Assembly (NCBI GenBank): GCA_021014325.1
Contig: CM037462.1
Coordinates: 16,016,135 to 16,080,134, forward strand
Length of the DNA: 64,000 nucleotides
Direction: 5' to 3'
Source: Plazaster borealis
Lineage: Eukaryota > Echinodermata > Asteroidea > Forcipulatida > Labidiasteridae
Shown here: positions 1-11,000 of the stretch, piece after piece
Position numbering within the stretch: position 1 is the first letter of the stretch
How the letters are laid out: each line of letters begins with the position of its first letter
Notes under the pieces: generated by a model
The model's input: only the letters and a program-made list of their open reading frames with translations
The model's database searches: none
Told to the model about the DNA's origin: nothing
Made by a program: the position numbers and the translations under genes

Positions 1-477
1 AAATTCATGCATGCCACAACTGCAGAAATGTCTAAGGTAAGTAGACATCATTTACTGCTTTCTGACAAAACACTAAATGACACTTTCCATGTAGCGAATG
101 TAGGAGGCAGATAAAAAGCATTTTTGTACCAAACCAAAGATTGTATTTACTGCCTCAATTGCACTTCAAGTAACATGGGCATAATGGATTTCATGGGATC
201 CAAGCATACATTTTAATCTTCATAACTTTTTTCTTCTGAATAATCTACTGTACACTTGTGTTATAAATCTATTTTCTTATAATATTTACAAAACAAATAT
301 TACATTTACAAGTTATTAAAATAACAATCTATTAATTTATAATCTTTCTTAGCATAACATTATCCATTCTATACACACATCTTAATTTTATGTAGACAAA
401 TTAAGTGTTGGTTGTTCAAAAAAATAATATACAGAATTTGTACTGTGCAGTCCACACATTTTTACAAACCAGACACC

Positions 478-639
478 AGGGGTCGATTTCACAAAACTCT
501 TCCTAACTTAGGACTAGTCCTAGGCAATGCTAAGAGATAGGACTAGTCTTAAGTTAAGACCAGTGTCTTAAGTTAAGACCAGTTACTGGTCCTAACTTCA
601 GATAAGACTAGTCTTATCTCTTTGTGAAATCAGCCCCAG
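478..639. repeat. Short inverted-repeat element (MITE-like)
   Basis: The ends are inverted: GGGTCGATTTCACAAA at the left and TTTGTGAAATCAGCCCC at the right. The interior is built of palindromic ACTAGTC / CTTAAG blocks. A related element is at 34712-34856 with the same terminal motif. No coding capacity. Confidence 0.6.
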
Positions 640-1320
640 GCATGCTACATCCTCTCTTATATGCAGCCTCAGCCAGGGTGTGGCATTGGGGCGTGGCATG
701 GGGCGTGGCCCACCCACACTAACCCTGTGGGTGGACAAAGCTTTATCTCTTATGAGAAGTCAGTGGTACCTCTGTTGTTCAGAAAAATAAGGCAACCTGT
801 CTACTCTCATGGCAATGTAAGTGCTGGAAGTTAAGTTTTGTTTGAATAAGGGAATAAAAGAGGAGAGGGCAACAGGGTCTTAAACGGCCGTTTAAAACCG
901 GCAGGGACGTGACCCTGCAAGGTTTTAAACAGCTGTTAAAGACCCAGTCACTACTCCTTTATTCCCATTCATAAATGCCCTTTTGGGTTGCTTGTTTGTT
1001 TGTTTGTTGGTTTGTTGGGGTGTTTGTTTTGATGATCTTCTGGTCAAGGGAAACTTGGCAAACTCCCACAAGGGGATTTAAACACCAAGCTGGCAACAGC
1101 CAATCTATCTAATACAAACATTGGTTTAACGTTCATGATTATGAATTGCACAAATCAAGAAATATTGTGATTCAGTAACTAGACGACAATACCTATTTTA
1201 GTCGTTGTGAAAACAGTGGTTAGCTTGGTAGGATTTTTGTAAAAAAAAGCGTAATAATGTAGGAAAATCTGTAAAACCTCTTATTTGTAAATTTTAAATC
1301 CCTGTCATGTCCTCAGGCTC

Positions 1321-1566
1321 CAGGGCCCAATTTCATATAGCTGCTAAGCACAAAAATTTGCTTAGCATGAAATTTCTTCCTTGATAAAAACAGGATTATC
1401 AACCACATTTCCATGTGATTTTCAGGATAAGCAAACAACAGCTGAATACCAGTAACAAGCAATATGCAACACATGGAAATTTGATTGATAATCCTGTTTT
1501 TTATCAAGGAAGAAATTTCATGCTAAGCAAATTTTTGTGCTTAGCAGCTCTATGAAATTGGCTCCA
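1321..1566. repeat. Long-hairpin MITE of the GGGCCCAATTTCAT family
   Basis: A left arm of roughly 65 bases, starting AGCTGCTAAGCACAAA, recurs as a near-perfect inverted copy at about 1470-1552, so the transcript or single strand would fold into a long hairpin. The outer ends carry the GGGCCCAATTTCATA motif shared by several other elements here (29152, 47290, 52974). The other members are usually shorter or more degenerate. Confidence 0.75.
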
Positions 1567-2442
1567 GTTCACCAAGGGTTAAAATTGCAAGCAACACTCA
1601 ATGGTTGTACGAACGTGTGTGTGCTAATAGATTTTACATTGAGTACCTGTATGTACTGATTGCGTTACGAGTAACATAGGCCCCTATTGATTGCGTTACG
1701 CCAACACGCATAATGTTTCAACACTTTTTTACCACGTCTATTCTACATGTTTTAAACATTGCCTCGTGATCTCTCGACCAATCAGAATTGATCAACTGTC
1801 CGAGGTATTTACAGATAAATAATCATACATTCTAAGCCTCATTTCAAAGCTGTGAAGAGCACCTTCATTATTATAAAAATTTACATAATAATTTCTATGC
1901 ATCTCTCACTCCCTCTTAACCCTTTAGAGAATATTTATTTATGTAGAATCATCACCATACGCCCAGACACAGTTTTATTTTTGATTTTTTTTTTAACATT
2001 TTTTTCTTGTAAAAGTGTCTGAAAAAAATTATATAAAACTATTTTTTAATTTTTTTTTAAACATAGATACCATGATAACATAGGAAACATTGGGAAAAAA
2101 AGTCAATTCATGTCATGACCTTTACTTTGACCTTTGTGGTTGAGTGGAAGTAGGTCAGAACCTGCAGCCGTTTGTGGCTGCTATGGGCATTTTGGTACAA
2201 GCCGTTTCTGGCCGCTATAAAGGATTAATAATAGACCTTTCTTTTACAAACTTTGACCACCATTTTGTATGGGCGGACTTGAGTAACACAAAATAGATAT
2301 ATCTGGGTTGGCACTAATCTGCCCTGTTGAAATAAAAACGTTTAAAACTCTTTTTTATGACGATTATGTGTACTTTTTTGTTTAGGGTAGCACGGCTGAT
2401 CCATCAGTGATATGGGTAATTGGATAGCATTATTGTATTATT

Positions 2443-2615
2443 TGGTTTTTGACCTTACACCAATGTCTATTAAGCACTGTATACTCGGTACTTTCCCCGA
2501 GCCCTGTGAGAAAAAAAAAAAACACAGACATATCACACGGGTGGGATTCGAACCTTTGCCATGGCAGCCCAAATGTCTTACCACTAGACCACCAAGCTAG
2601 CCCAGTAGCTAGAGG
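2443..2615 (-). repeat. tRNA-derived SINE, minus strand
   Basis: On the minus strand the sequence has an A-box-like TGGTCTAGTGGTAAGACA and a B-box GGTTCGAATCCCACC, followed by a non-tRNA body ending near CGGGGAAAGTACCGAG. Same family as 10185-10375 and 27095-27310. It is a pseudo-tRNA head and not a functional tRNA gene, because the cloverleaf acceptor stem is not maintained. Confidence 0.75.
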
Positions 2616-2938
2616 CAGTTAGAATCCTATTTTGTTTAGCAGGGAGTACCGCAATTATTTAATAGATGTTTCAAATGTAGAATTAACATCTATTTAAGCA
2701 CTATTGAATTAAATGATAAATGATCGTATTCATTTGCAGTAAATGCCGCCCGTACTTTTGCAAATCACAAAACTTGTGGCTGTCTCAAGTCGAAAGAACA
2801 ATATATACCCCCCCCCATAAAGTGCATACTATCTGTAACACATTATTGCACTGCAAACAAAACTAAAGTTAGAAACATTAAAACAGGGAATTTTCATAGT
2901 AGAGAAAGTTCCCTTGTATATACAAGTAAGAACCACTT

Positions 2939-3175
2939 CAGCCTGGCTACCATGGGCAGTGCGCCGTATCGATACCTCTCGTCACTAACCCCTGGTAGGG
3001 AAGCACTGAAAATCAACGCTGATTGGCTCACCAAAAGTGACTGCTCTGAGCGCACGCTTGTTCAAAACTTTCGAGCGTGTCAAAACGCACATATTTTGAC
3101 GCAATACACTTCAAATGAATCACGTTTTTATATGGTCACCCTGAACTGAATACGCTTAGACTTAGACGCTTAGTG
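2939..3175. repeat. Dispersed repeat, two copies in the window
   Basis: This 240-bp block starts CAGCCTGGCTACCATGGGCAG and recurs with moderate divergence at 20126-20368. The shared part includes the segment CCTCTCGTCACTAACCCCTGG. No coding signal or terminal inverted repeats were recognised. Confidence 0.6.
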
Positions 3176-4435
3176 TGTATAGCGCGTTGCATTTGCATGG
3201 TTTCTAGTACAAATAAGACATATCATGTGACGCGCTCTAAACCAATCGAAAGGCAGAACATTTGTAAGGGGTGTTATAATAATATTAATGTCAGTCTCTT
3301 CCCATTTTCCAAGATTGGATTACAGTTATGATGAGACTTTCAATACGCCATTTCTTAGTTTGATTCTGTGGTCCCTTTAGATTAAATCAACTAAATATTG
3401 AATTAAACAGGTGTAACTGAACATAAATGTATCACATGCGTAACTTACTCGTCACTTAACGACGGACATAAATTCAGCACATTTCTCTAGAAAAATAACG
3501 ATCCTAAATTACCGAATTACTTACTCTAATATTTTACTCTAAATGCAGCAACATTTTAAAAAAAGGAGTTGACAATCTCTAAAGAAGAAATATCAATAAA
3601 TGAGTTAATTATCAATAAATAATTGTTTAAATAATTGTTTCGTTTTTTGATGTTATTGCATTAGATCAGCATATTATGACATTGAAAAACTTATTACACA
3701 TAACTTGACCCTTGTGTGTTATATTTTATAAACTACAGTACAGTGTTCTTATTTTGAGGTTTAACTTAATCACAAATGTCTCTGGAAACAAACTCCAGTT
3801 CAGAAAGACGATTTTGTATGCTTGACTTAACTTCATCAATAACTTCATAACTCTGATTTTTCAACCATAATACACACCCTCGATACTAATTTTAAAATGA
3901 AGGTTAATTCGGATCCCTCTCTCCCCATGCCAGCCCAGACAAAGCTACATTGTCTTTTTCTGTGAATTCGTCCTTGTTGTAAGTCCTTCCATGTTTTTTT
4001 GTTGTGTTTATGTAATTTGTTTCTAACATTACCCTGTATATGCCAATGGTTGAGTGGGGGTCGTCGGCCTAGTGCTCTTCTTGTTCATCCCATGTACCCT
4101 TTTCACTGTTTTCTTTTCGCTTTCTTCGAAAAACATTCAACAAAATACATAAATTATTCAAAATTCCACATTCATTTCTAGTCTTGCATGAATACACCCA
4201 CTTTCCCATTGGCACCTACATAGGGTCATTGATACAAGCCCTATGTGTTTCTAGATGGCCCTCTGCTCAATATGTATTATTTTCTTCAAAGCCGTTGATT
4301 TATGACTTGTTGTTTACTTGAGTGGAAATTAATAAACAAACAAACAAACAAACCTGTGAATATCTGACACATACCAACCCGTGTAAATGTCTAGAGTTAC
4401 CAACTTAAATTATTAATAATTTGGGAGCGAATAAA

Positions 4436-4520
4436 GAAAAATTGACTAGAATGGGATTTGAACCTGCGACCTCCTGTCTGCCGGTGCTCTAACCGAATGA
4501 GTTATCTAGCTCTGATGTTG
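4436..4520 (-). repeat. tRNA-like SINE head, minus strand
   Basis: Minus-strand reading gives a tRNA-like A-box region (TAACTCATTCGGTTAGAGCA) and the B-box GGTTCAAATCC, followed by an AATTTTTCTTT tail. The same head and tail occur at 13613-13700. The acceptor stem does not pair well, so I do not call a functional tRNA. Confidence 0.6.
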
Positions 4521-4524
4521 GCGA

Positions 4525-4660
4525 TGTCTCTATTTTGTCAATATCTTTGTTTTGGGGTGCCAAGTCCTGAGAAGCCATTCAATCGTTAACTGCCGCGTAG
4601 CCAGGGATCACACCGAAATTCACGATACAACCTGGGAAGCGGCAGTGCAGGGATCACCTC
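4525..4660. repeat. Dispersed repeat (TTTTGTCAATATCTTTG block)
   Basis: A block of about 130 bp from TTTTGTCAATATCTTTGTTT to the CCTGGGAAGCGGCAGT motif recurs at 49855-49970. It directly follows a tRNA-like head here but not at 49.9 kb. Confidence 0.5.
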
Positions 4661-4885
4661 ATAAGGGGATGCACCATTTTATTTCAGACATCAAGTAATA
4701 AATCATGATGGAAACTGACTTGGTAACTTAAATTCAATTTTTGGGGGTGATATTTGGCAAATTGAGGCTTCGTTTCTTTGCCAACCAGGTCACTGCAACA
4801 GCGCCCCCAAGCATAATTCTTTCCACATACGTATACCCACTGGTACATCAATGTAAACATTCGTAGTTGTAGCCACAAACAATGT

Positions 4886-5084
4886 TCAGCTCTTTGTAAT
4901 GTTATCCTCTGTTGCACCATCTTGTCCGTTGACCGTCTCGACGGGGTCGTCGTCGATGGAGTCTAGTCCTTCTTGTGAGGTGACGTTGTTGTTGCCAACC
5001 AACGCTAGTTTGCAGCGTAGGTTATTAATGGCAGAGTGAACCTTGAAATGAAGTTTGTTCTCCAACATAAACTTCTTCTTGGTC
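4886..5084 (-). CDS. TTC39 exon 15, terminal coding exon (residues 545-610)
   Basis: Opens with a lysine-rich stretch and LENKLHFKVHSAINNLR, corresponding to the vertebrate LE.RLHFRIHAAL ending, then an acidic, Asn/Asp-rich tail of about 45 residues and a TGA stop. Acceptor TTAACAG|GACC. Part of this exon is duplicated in the adjacent intron at 5150-5208. Confidence 0.92.
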
Positions 5085-8000
5085 CTGTTAATAACAAAAA
5101 ATATTTATATAAAAGTATAAACCTAGTTCTTATATTGCACATTTTAGATTATTAATGGCAGAGTGAACCTTGAAATGAAGTTTGTTCTCCAACATAAACT
5201 TCTTCTTCGTATAAACCTAGTTCTTATATTGCACATTTTACAATAACGTATCGTTGCGCTTTACATTAGTGCCCCGGTCAATGGGCCAAAAGCATTCCTT
5301 TAATCTTTCTCAGCTCCTGGGGAGTATAAAAGCCCGGTCTGTCGTAGCACTCTGAAAGGCTTTTCAAACACAATATCAACCTCTATACTCCTCCCCCCAC
5401 AAAAAAAAGGGTTACCCCCAAAAAGCAAAATATATAATACCAAAAAAAAGTCCACAAAAATAAAGAATGAAGAAGAAAAAGTCCATCCACAATTTTAAAA
5501 AATAGTGCGCACAAAAAATATAAGGGCAAAAATGGACCAAATGGCTTGAAATGGGCCTTCATTTTCAATTTTTTTTCAACTCCCCCCTGCGTCTCTGTGC
5601 ATCGGATAGCCCCAACGTGCCGATGTACATTCTCTTTCATATTTGCACCCCCCAAATTCATATTGCACCCCCCCAAATTCATATTCGCCCCCCCAAAAAA
5701 AATATCCTAGTTACAGGCCTGAATGTCTGCAGCACATGTGTAAAAGGCGCCTGACTACTTTTCAGAGTAGCCTCACTTTGGCTCCCATGTACTTGCTTTG
5801 TAACCTTTCGACAGAGAGACGGCTTCATATGGGACTACACAAATCACAAGTGGCATGACGTAACAATATCATTTCATTAGATAAGGATATACATGATAAA
5901 ATACAATTAGCTGTTGCAAACTGCGACTACCACCCAAGAGGACCTATGGGATACTATGTAAAAAATAGCCTCAAGTTTCAATCCTAGCAGTCTTTCTTGA
6001 AGGTTAAATGACAAGTAGGAGCTTGCATGCCTAAGGTTCGGCACGTTTATAGCCCAGTGAAGGGGGTTCATGCAGAGTATTGACAAGAGTTTGGCCTTTA
6101 AGAAAGACTCGGCTGAGGTTGGAACATGAGGCCATTAAATTTTGTTTTGCGTAGATGGCACGGTTCTCCCCATGCACAAGCTAGCATATTGGGCCAATAC
6201 GCACAATTTGCGTGCCGATATGCGCAAATTTCAGCCAATACGCAAAAACAGTTTGGTTTTGGGTTGGGGTTTTTCACAAGAAACATAAAATACATCAAGA
6301 GAAAACCATATAGAATGCTCCAGATTGCAAAGTAGGGCTTTTTAAACCAAGTAGAAAACATTCCGAAGACCTTGTTTCAATTCAGCGTGCTTCAGCCACA
6401 CATCCAAAAATTTGAGTCCAGAATGCCTCACACTTTTGAAAAAACCAGGGGAGAACCCTGAAAGGGATATAGTGAACAACATACCTTGAGCGTAGAAGGA
6501 AGAGTTTGGCTTCCTCTAGTCTATTGTGTTCCAGATAGAGCAAACCCAGTTCCATTGTTGCATACGGCACTAGATAATTGTTGTACACAATCTTCTCCTC
6601 TCTGAAAGCAATTGTAAATATCCAGCAGATATTAAAACTCATTATTCTTTTAACTCTTTCACGTGCCGACCGGTAGCCAGCGACCGGTTTAAATCCCTCC
6701 AGAAAAATAGATGTACAACAAACAAGAATGGTGTGTTAACAAACACAAATGCCCCGCTGAGATTACGTCATTCTTGAGTTATCGCTTAGACAACATTTCT
6801 TTTGTTTTAGCCATAATGACCTTGAAATTTGTTGTAGGGGGTCCAAAAACAATAGGCTTCTGGAGGATCTCGAGACCAATCCACACACCAAGTTTGAAGT
6901 TGATATGCCAAGGCTTTCTTGAGTTATCACTCAGACAACATTTCTTTTGTTTTAGCCATAATGACCTTGACATTTTTTGTATGGGATCCAAAAACAATAG
7001 GCTTCTGGGGGGTCCCAAGACCAATCCACCCACCAAGTTTGGAGTTGATAAGATCAAAGCGCTATAAAGTGAGCAAACCAATGGAACTATACTTCAACAT
7101 ATTACATTTGATACAGATAAGTTTTAAGAGATTTCTTGAAAATTAGCAAAGAGTTACAATTTCTAATGGATACTGGGAGGTTGTTCCACATCTGGGGAGC
7201 AACATAGGTGAAAGTTTGGTTGTGAGCAGATGAGAGTGTTCTGATGGTTGAGTGGTTCAGTTAGGCGTGTGGTGTCGAAAGCTGATCGCAAGCTTGCGCG
7301 TGGCGGTTGGTAGAGAGCAAGGCAAGATGATAAGTAGCCCGGTGCTATTCCTAGGAGACATTTAAACACAGTAACTAAAACTTTGAAAGTTACCACTTAC
7401 TGTTCCATGACTTCCTGAAAGCACATCTCAGCCTGGGATGGTCTCTTAAGACACCTCAGACAAACTCCTTTGAGAAGCATCGCTAAGCCGTAATCATCAG
7501 CATAGCATACATTGGTGTCTAGAAATCAGAACGGTATACACAAGACAAAGTCACTTAGGATAGTAGTAGTATTATTATTATTATAGGTTTAGCAAGGTTT
7601 AGATGCTCAGCACATAAGCTACAAGTTGAGGTTGGGAGATATACAGGTGTAGAATTTAAGAGTTTAATGAGTTTTACCTTTTGTTTTATTGAGTCTGAAT
7701 GAGTTTTACCTTTTGTTTTATTGAGTTCTCTAATTGTCTTTTCAATTATGTCAATCACGGGCACCACCAACTCATCCTTCTTGCCAATGATGATAAAACC
7801 ATTCCAGGAATAAATCAACTCCTGTATTGAAAAATAGAAGAGAACAACTATTAGAAAACAGAGTATGAAAATTATACATCTTTATAATACAATACTGGTC
7901 ACCATAGCTGGGTTAATTGATCCATAGGTCCTAGGCACCAGTGCTCCTTAGGCCCTATACACCAGTGCTCCATAGGTCCTAGGCACCAGTAATCCGTAGG

Positions 8001-11000
8001 CCCTATACACCAGTGCTCCATAGGCCCTAGGCGGCAGTGCTCTGTAGGCCCTAGGCACTAGTGTAAGTGTTCCGTAGGCCCAAGGCACCAGTGTTCCGTA
8101 GGCCCAAGGCACCAGTGTTCCGTAGGCCCAAGGCACCAGTGCTCCATAGGCCCTAGTGCTCTGTAGGCCCTAGGCACCAGTGCTCTATAGGCCCACGGCA
8201 CCAGTGTTCCGTAGGCCCAAGGCACCAGTGCTCCATAGGCCCTAGGCACCAGTGCTCTGTAGGCCCTAGGCACCAGTGCTCTATAGGCCCACAGCACCAG
8301 TGTTCCATAGGCCCTAGGCACCAGTATTCCATAGGCCCTAGTGCTCTGTAGGCCCTAGGCACCAGTGCTCTATAGGCCCTAGTGCTCTGTAAGCTCTAGG
8401 CACCAGTGTTCCATAGGCCCCAGGCACCAGTGTTCCATAGGCCCCAGGCACCAGTGCTCCATATGGCCCTAGGCACCAGTGTTCTGTAAGCTCTAAGGCT
8501 CCAGTGTTCCACAGGCCCTAGGCACCAGTATTCCGTAGGCCCTAGGCACCAATCTCATGTAGGCCCTAGTTACCAGTGTTCCCGTCACAAATATTATTGT
8601 GTGAGAGTGTAAGTACTTTCTCCTTTGTATTTTCATACTTTCAAAATGTTCAGAGTCCCCCAAATTTTTAGTGGGCCCCAAGCACAATGCCTGCTGTGCC
8701 TATTGGATAATCCCTCAAATAGTCTTCTCTGGCCGAGCGGTTAAGAGCTCCGGTGTTTCTGATCAGCAGAGTATAGGTTTGAGTCCCGGCAGTGGCACTT
8801 GTGTCCTTGAGCAAGATACTTTACCATTATTGCTTTGTCCTCCGAATGGGACATTACGCCGTAGGTCCTGTGCACTAGGGTTGATAGTGCAGGTAAAAGA
8901 ACCCAGAACACTTGTCGTGGAAGAGTAGGGGTTAACCCCGGTGTTTCTGGTTCACATAGCAAGCACCCTTTTTTTTACAGGTTTCCTCTGGCTTGCGAGC
9001 TACAGTGATTTAGTTCACTTATGAGGCATCCTTGGTTTTTACTACCAGAAATATATAATAATAATAATAATATACTTAGAATACATACCAATCCAGCGAG
9101 GGTGTTGACCGTCCCATGCTCTAGAAACTTCTTACTCTTCTGGATGGCAAACTTCTCAAAGGGAATGGATTTGCCTGCCACACGTTGTTTATACTCTGGT
9201 ACTTTGCGGAACATCTCGGCGAGCTTCTCTTTAGTTTTTTGCGTTTGGTCTGGACACATAGACATGAAGCAGGCTTGCTGGTAGTAATACGTGGCCTAGA
9301 GAAAGGGAAAGCGCAGACACTGACTAACTCCACCTTTTTTTTTAATTTGCAGTATTTTTGACCGCCTAATGAGGGTGTATGTGAACCAAATTTACATGAT
9401 GCGAAACAAGTAAAACGAACTGGGTGGTGGGTTTTTTATTGTTATTATTATTATTATTTATTTGGCCATTGATACAAGAACAAAACAAGAATGGTGTGTT
9501 GACAAACAAAAATGCCCATCTGAGATTAACCTCATTCTTGAGTTATCGCTTAGACAACATTTCTCTTGTTTTAGCCATAATGACCTTGACATTTGACAAG
9601 AGGGTTCAAAAAAATTGGTTTCTGGGGGATCCCAAGACCAATTCACACACCACGTTTGGAGTTAATATGCCAAGTCCTTCTTGAATAATCACTCATACAA
9701 TGATTGCACACACACACACGAAAGGACAAGGCAAACACTATATGCCCCTTCGGCTTGCTTCGCCGGCGGGGCATAAGAATAAAGGCAGTCAAAATAATAT
9801 GAAACTGTAATGGTGACGCGAGGAAGTTCTGCGGTTTAGTGCTCGAGACATCTGCAAGGGGTCATGGGTTCGAATCCAACCTGGGTAGTATGCCTGTGGA
9901 TTTTGCTTTTTGCAGGACCCGGGAAAGCATCGAATAAACATTTCTCATCCCACATCAGTTTATGGGTGAAACCAAAAACAAATCGAGTCTAATAACAATC
10001 TCTGTGATGAAACAACAGCTTAGAAATCTTTAAGAACTAAAATTATTTTTTTTTCAATTTGAATATGGTTTAAAATCAATTCTATTAACCACCAACCTTG
10101 ATATTGTAACTGTTTGCCGAAAAAGAAAATCCTTACTTCTTAATATTCAAATTAGTTTAAACATACCAGTTGACACATAGGATTCGAACTGCCTCTAGCC
10201 ACCGGGCTAGCTTGGTGGTCTAGTGGTAAGACATCTGCTCTAGCAATGCAAAGGTCGTGGGTTCGAATCCCACCGGAGTGATTTGCCTGTGGATTTTGTT
10301 CACAGAACTCGGGGAAAGTACTGAGTATACAGTGTTTAAAACTCATCGTGTAAGGGTAAAAAACAAAATATACACCAGTTGAAAGACTGGCTTCCCAGAG
10401 CATGCTCACTGACCTTTGACCAGCGGCTCTCTTTGCATAACTTATCCGCATATCTGCAAGCCATTAACCAATCTAATTTGAAGGCGTGACACCACATGAG
10501 CTCCCAGTAGCAGATATGGTGGAATTGTCTCCATTGTTGCTGTGAAGCAATGCACTCAGTGAACTTATCTATAGCCTAAAAACAAATAATCACAATAGAC
10601 AAACAAAAATAAATCACAGCTTGATGTTTATCCTCTTAACATTGCATTCATAATTTCCTCTGTATCTATGTGGAGCGTTGTAAGTTAAAGACCAGCATGA
10701 ACGAAAATGCAGTAGGTGATCTGTGCTGAAATTCATTAAAGATGTTTACAATCAATAAGGAAATCGACTTCTCATGGGATTAAACATATTTTAATATTGA
10801 AAGAAAAACAATCACTTTAAACACCCTTATCCGGTGCTTTTCAGAAGGATTCGCAAAAAGTGCACTCATGTTACGTCATTTGTTGGAGCTCCGTTTTGTA
10901 TAGCCATTTAGTTGCAGCATGGAGGTATAACAAAGCATCACCTCCCACAAATGACGTCAAAGTATTGTCATTTTGACGCAAGCCGTCAATGGCAGAAGTG

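Larger units (their letters stand above)
1..4885. other. 3' flank of TTC39; no gene recognised
   Basis: Noncoding stretch downstream of the minus-strand TTC39 gene. It holds the inverted-repeat elements, SINEs and repeat copies listed separately, plus AT-rich unique-looking DNA such as 200-470, 1900-2090 and 3290-3900. Open frames here are short, and none resembles a known protein. A TTTATT on the plus strand at 4678-4683 reads AATAAA on the minus strand, about 200 bases after the TTC39 stop, and could be its poly(A) signal. Confidence 0.6.

Noticed and set aside
7948..8362. Repetitive ORFs with PRAYGALV / GPTEHWCL repeats
   Set aside because: They are frame readings of the 24-bp minisatellite with no flanking coding context.
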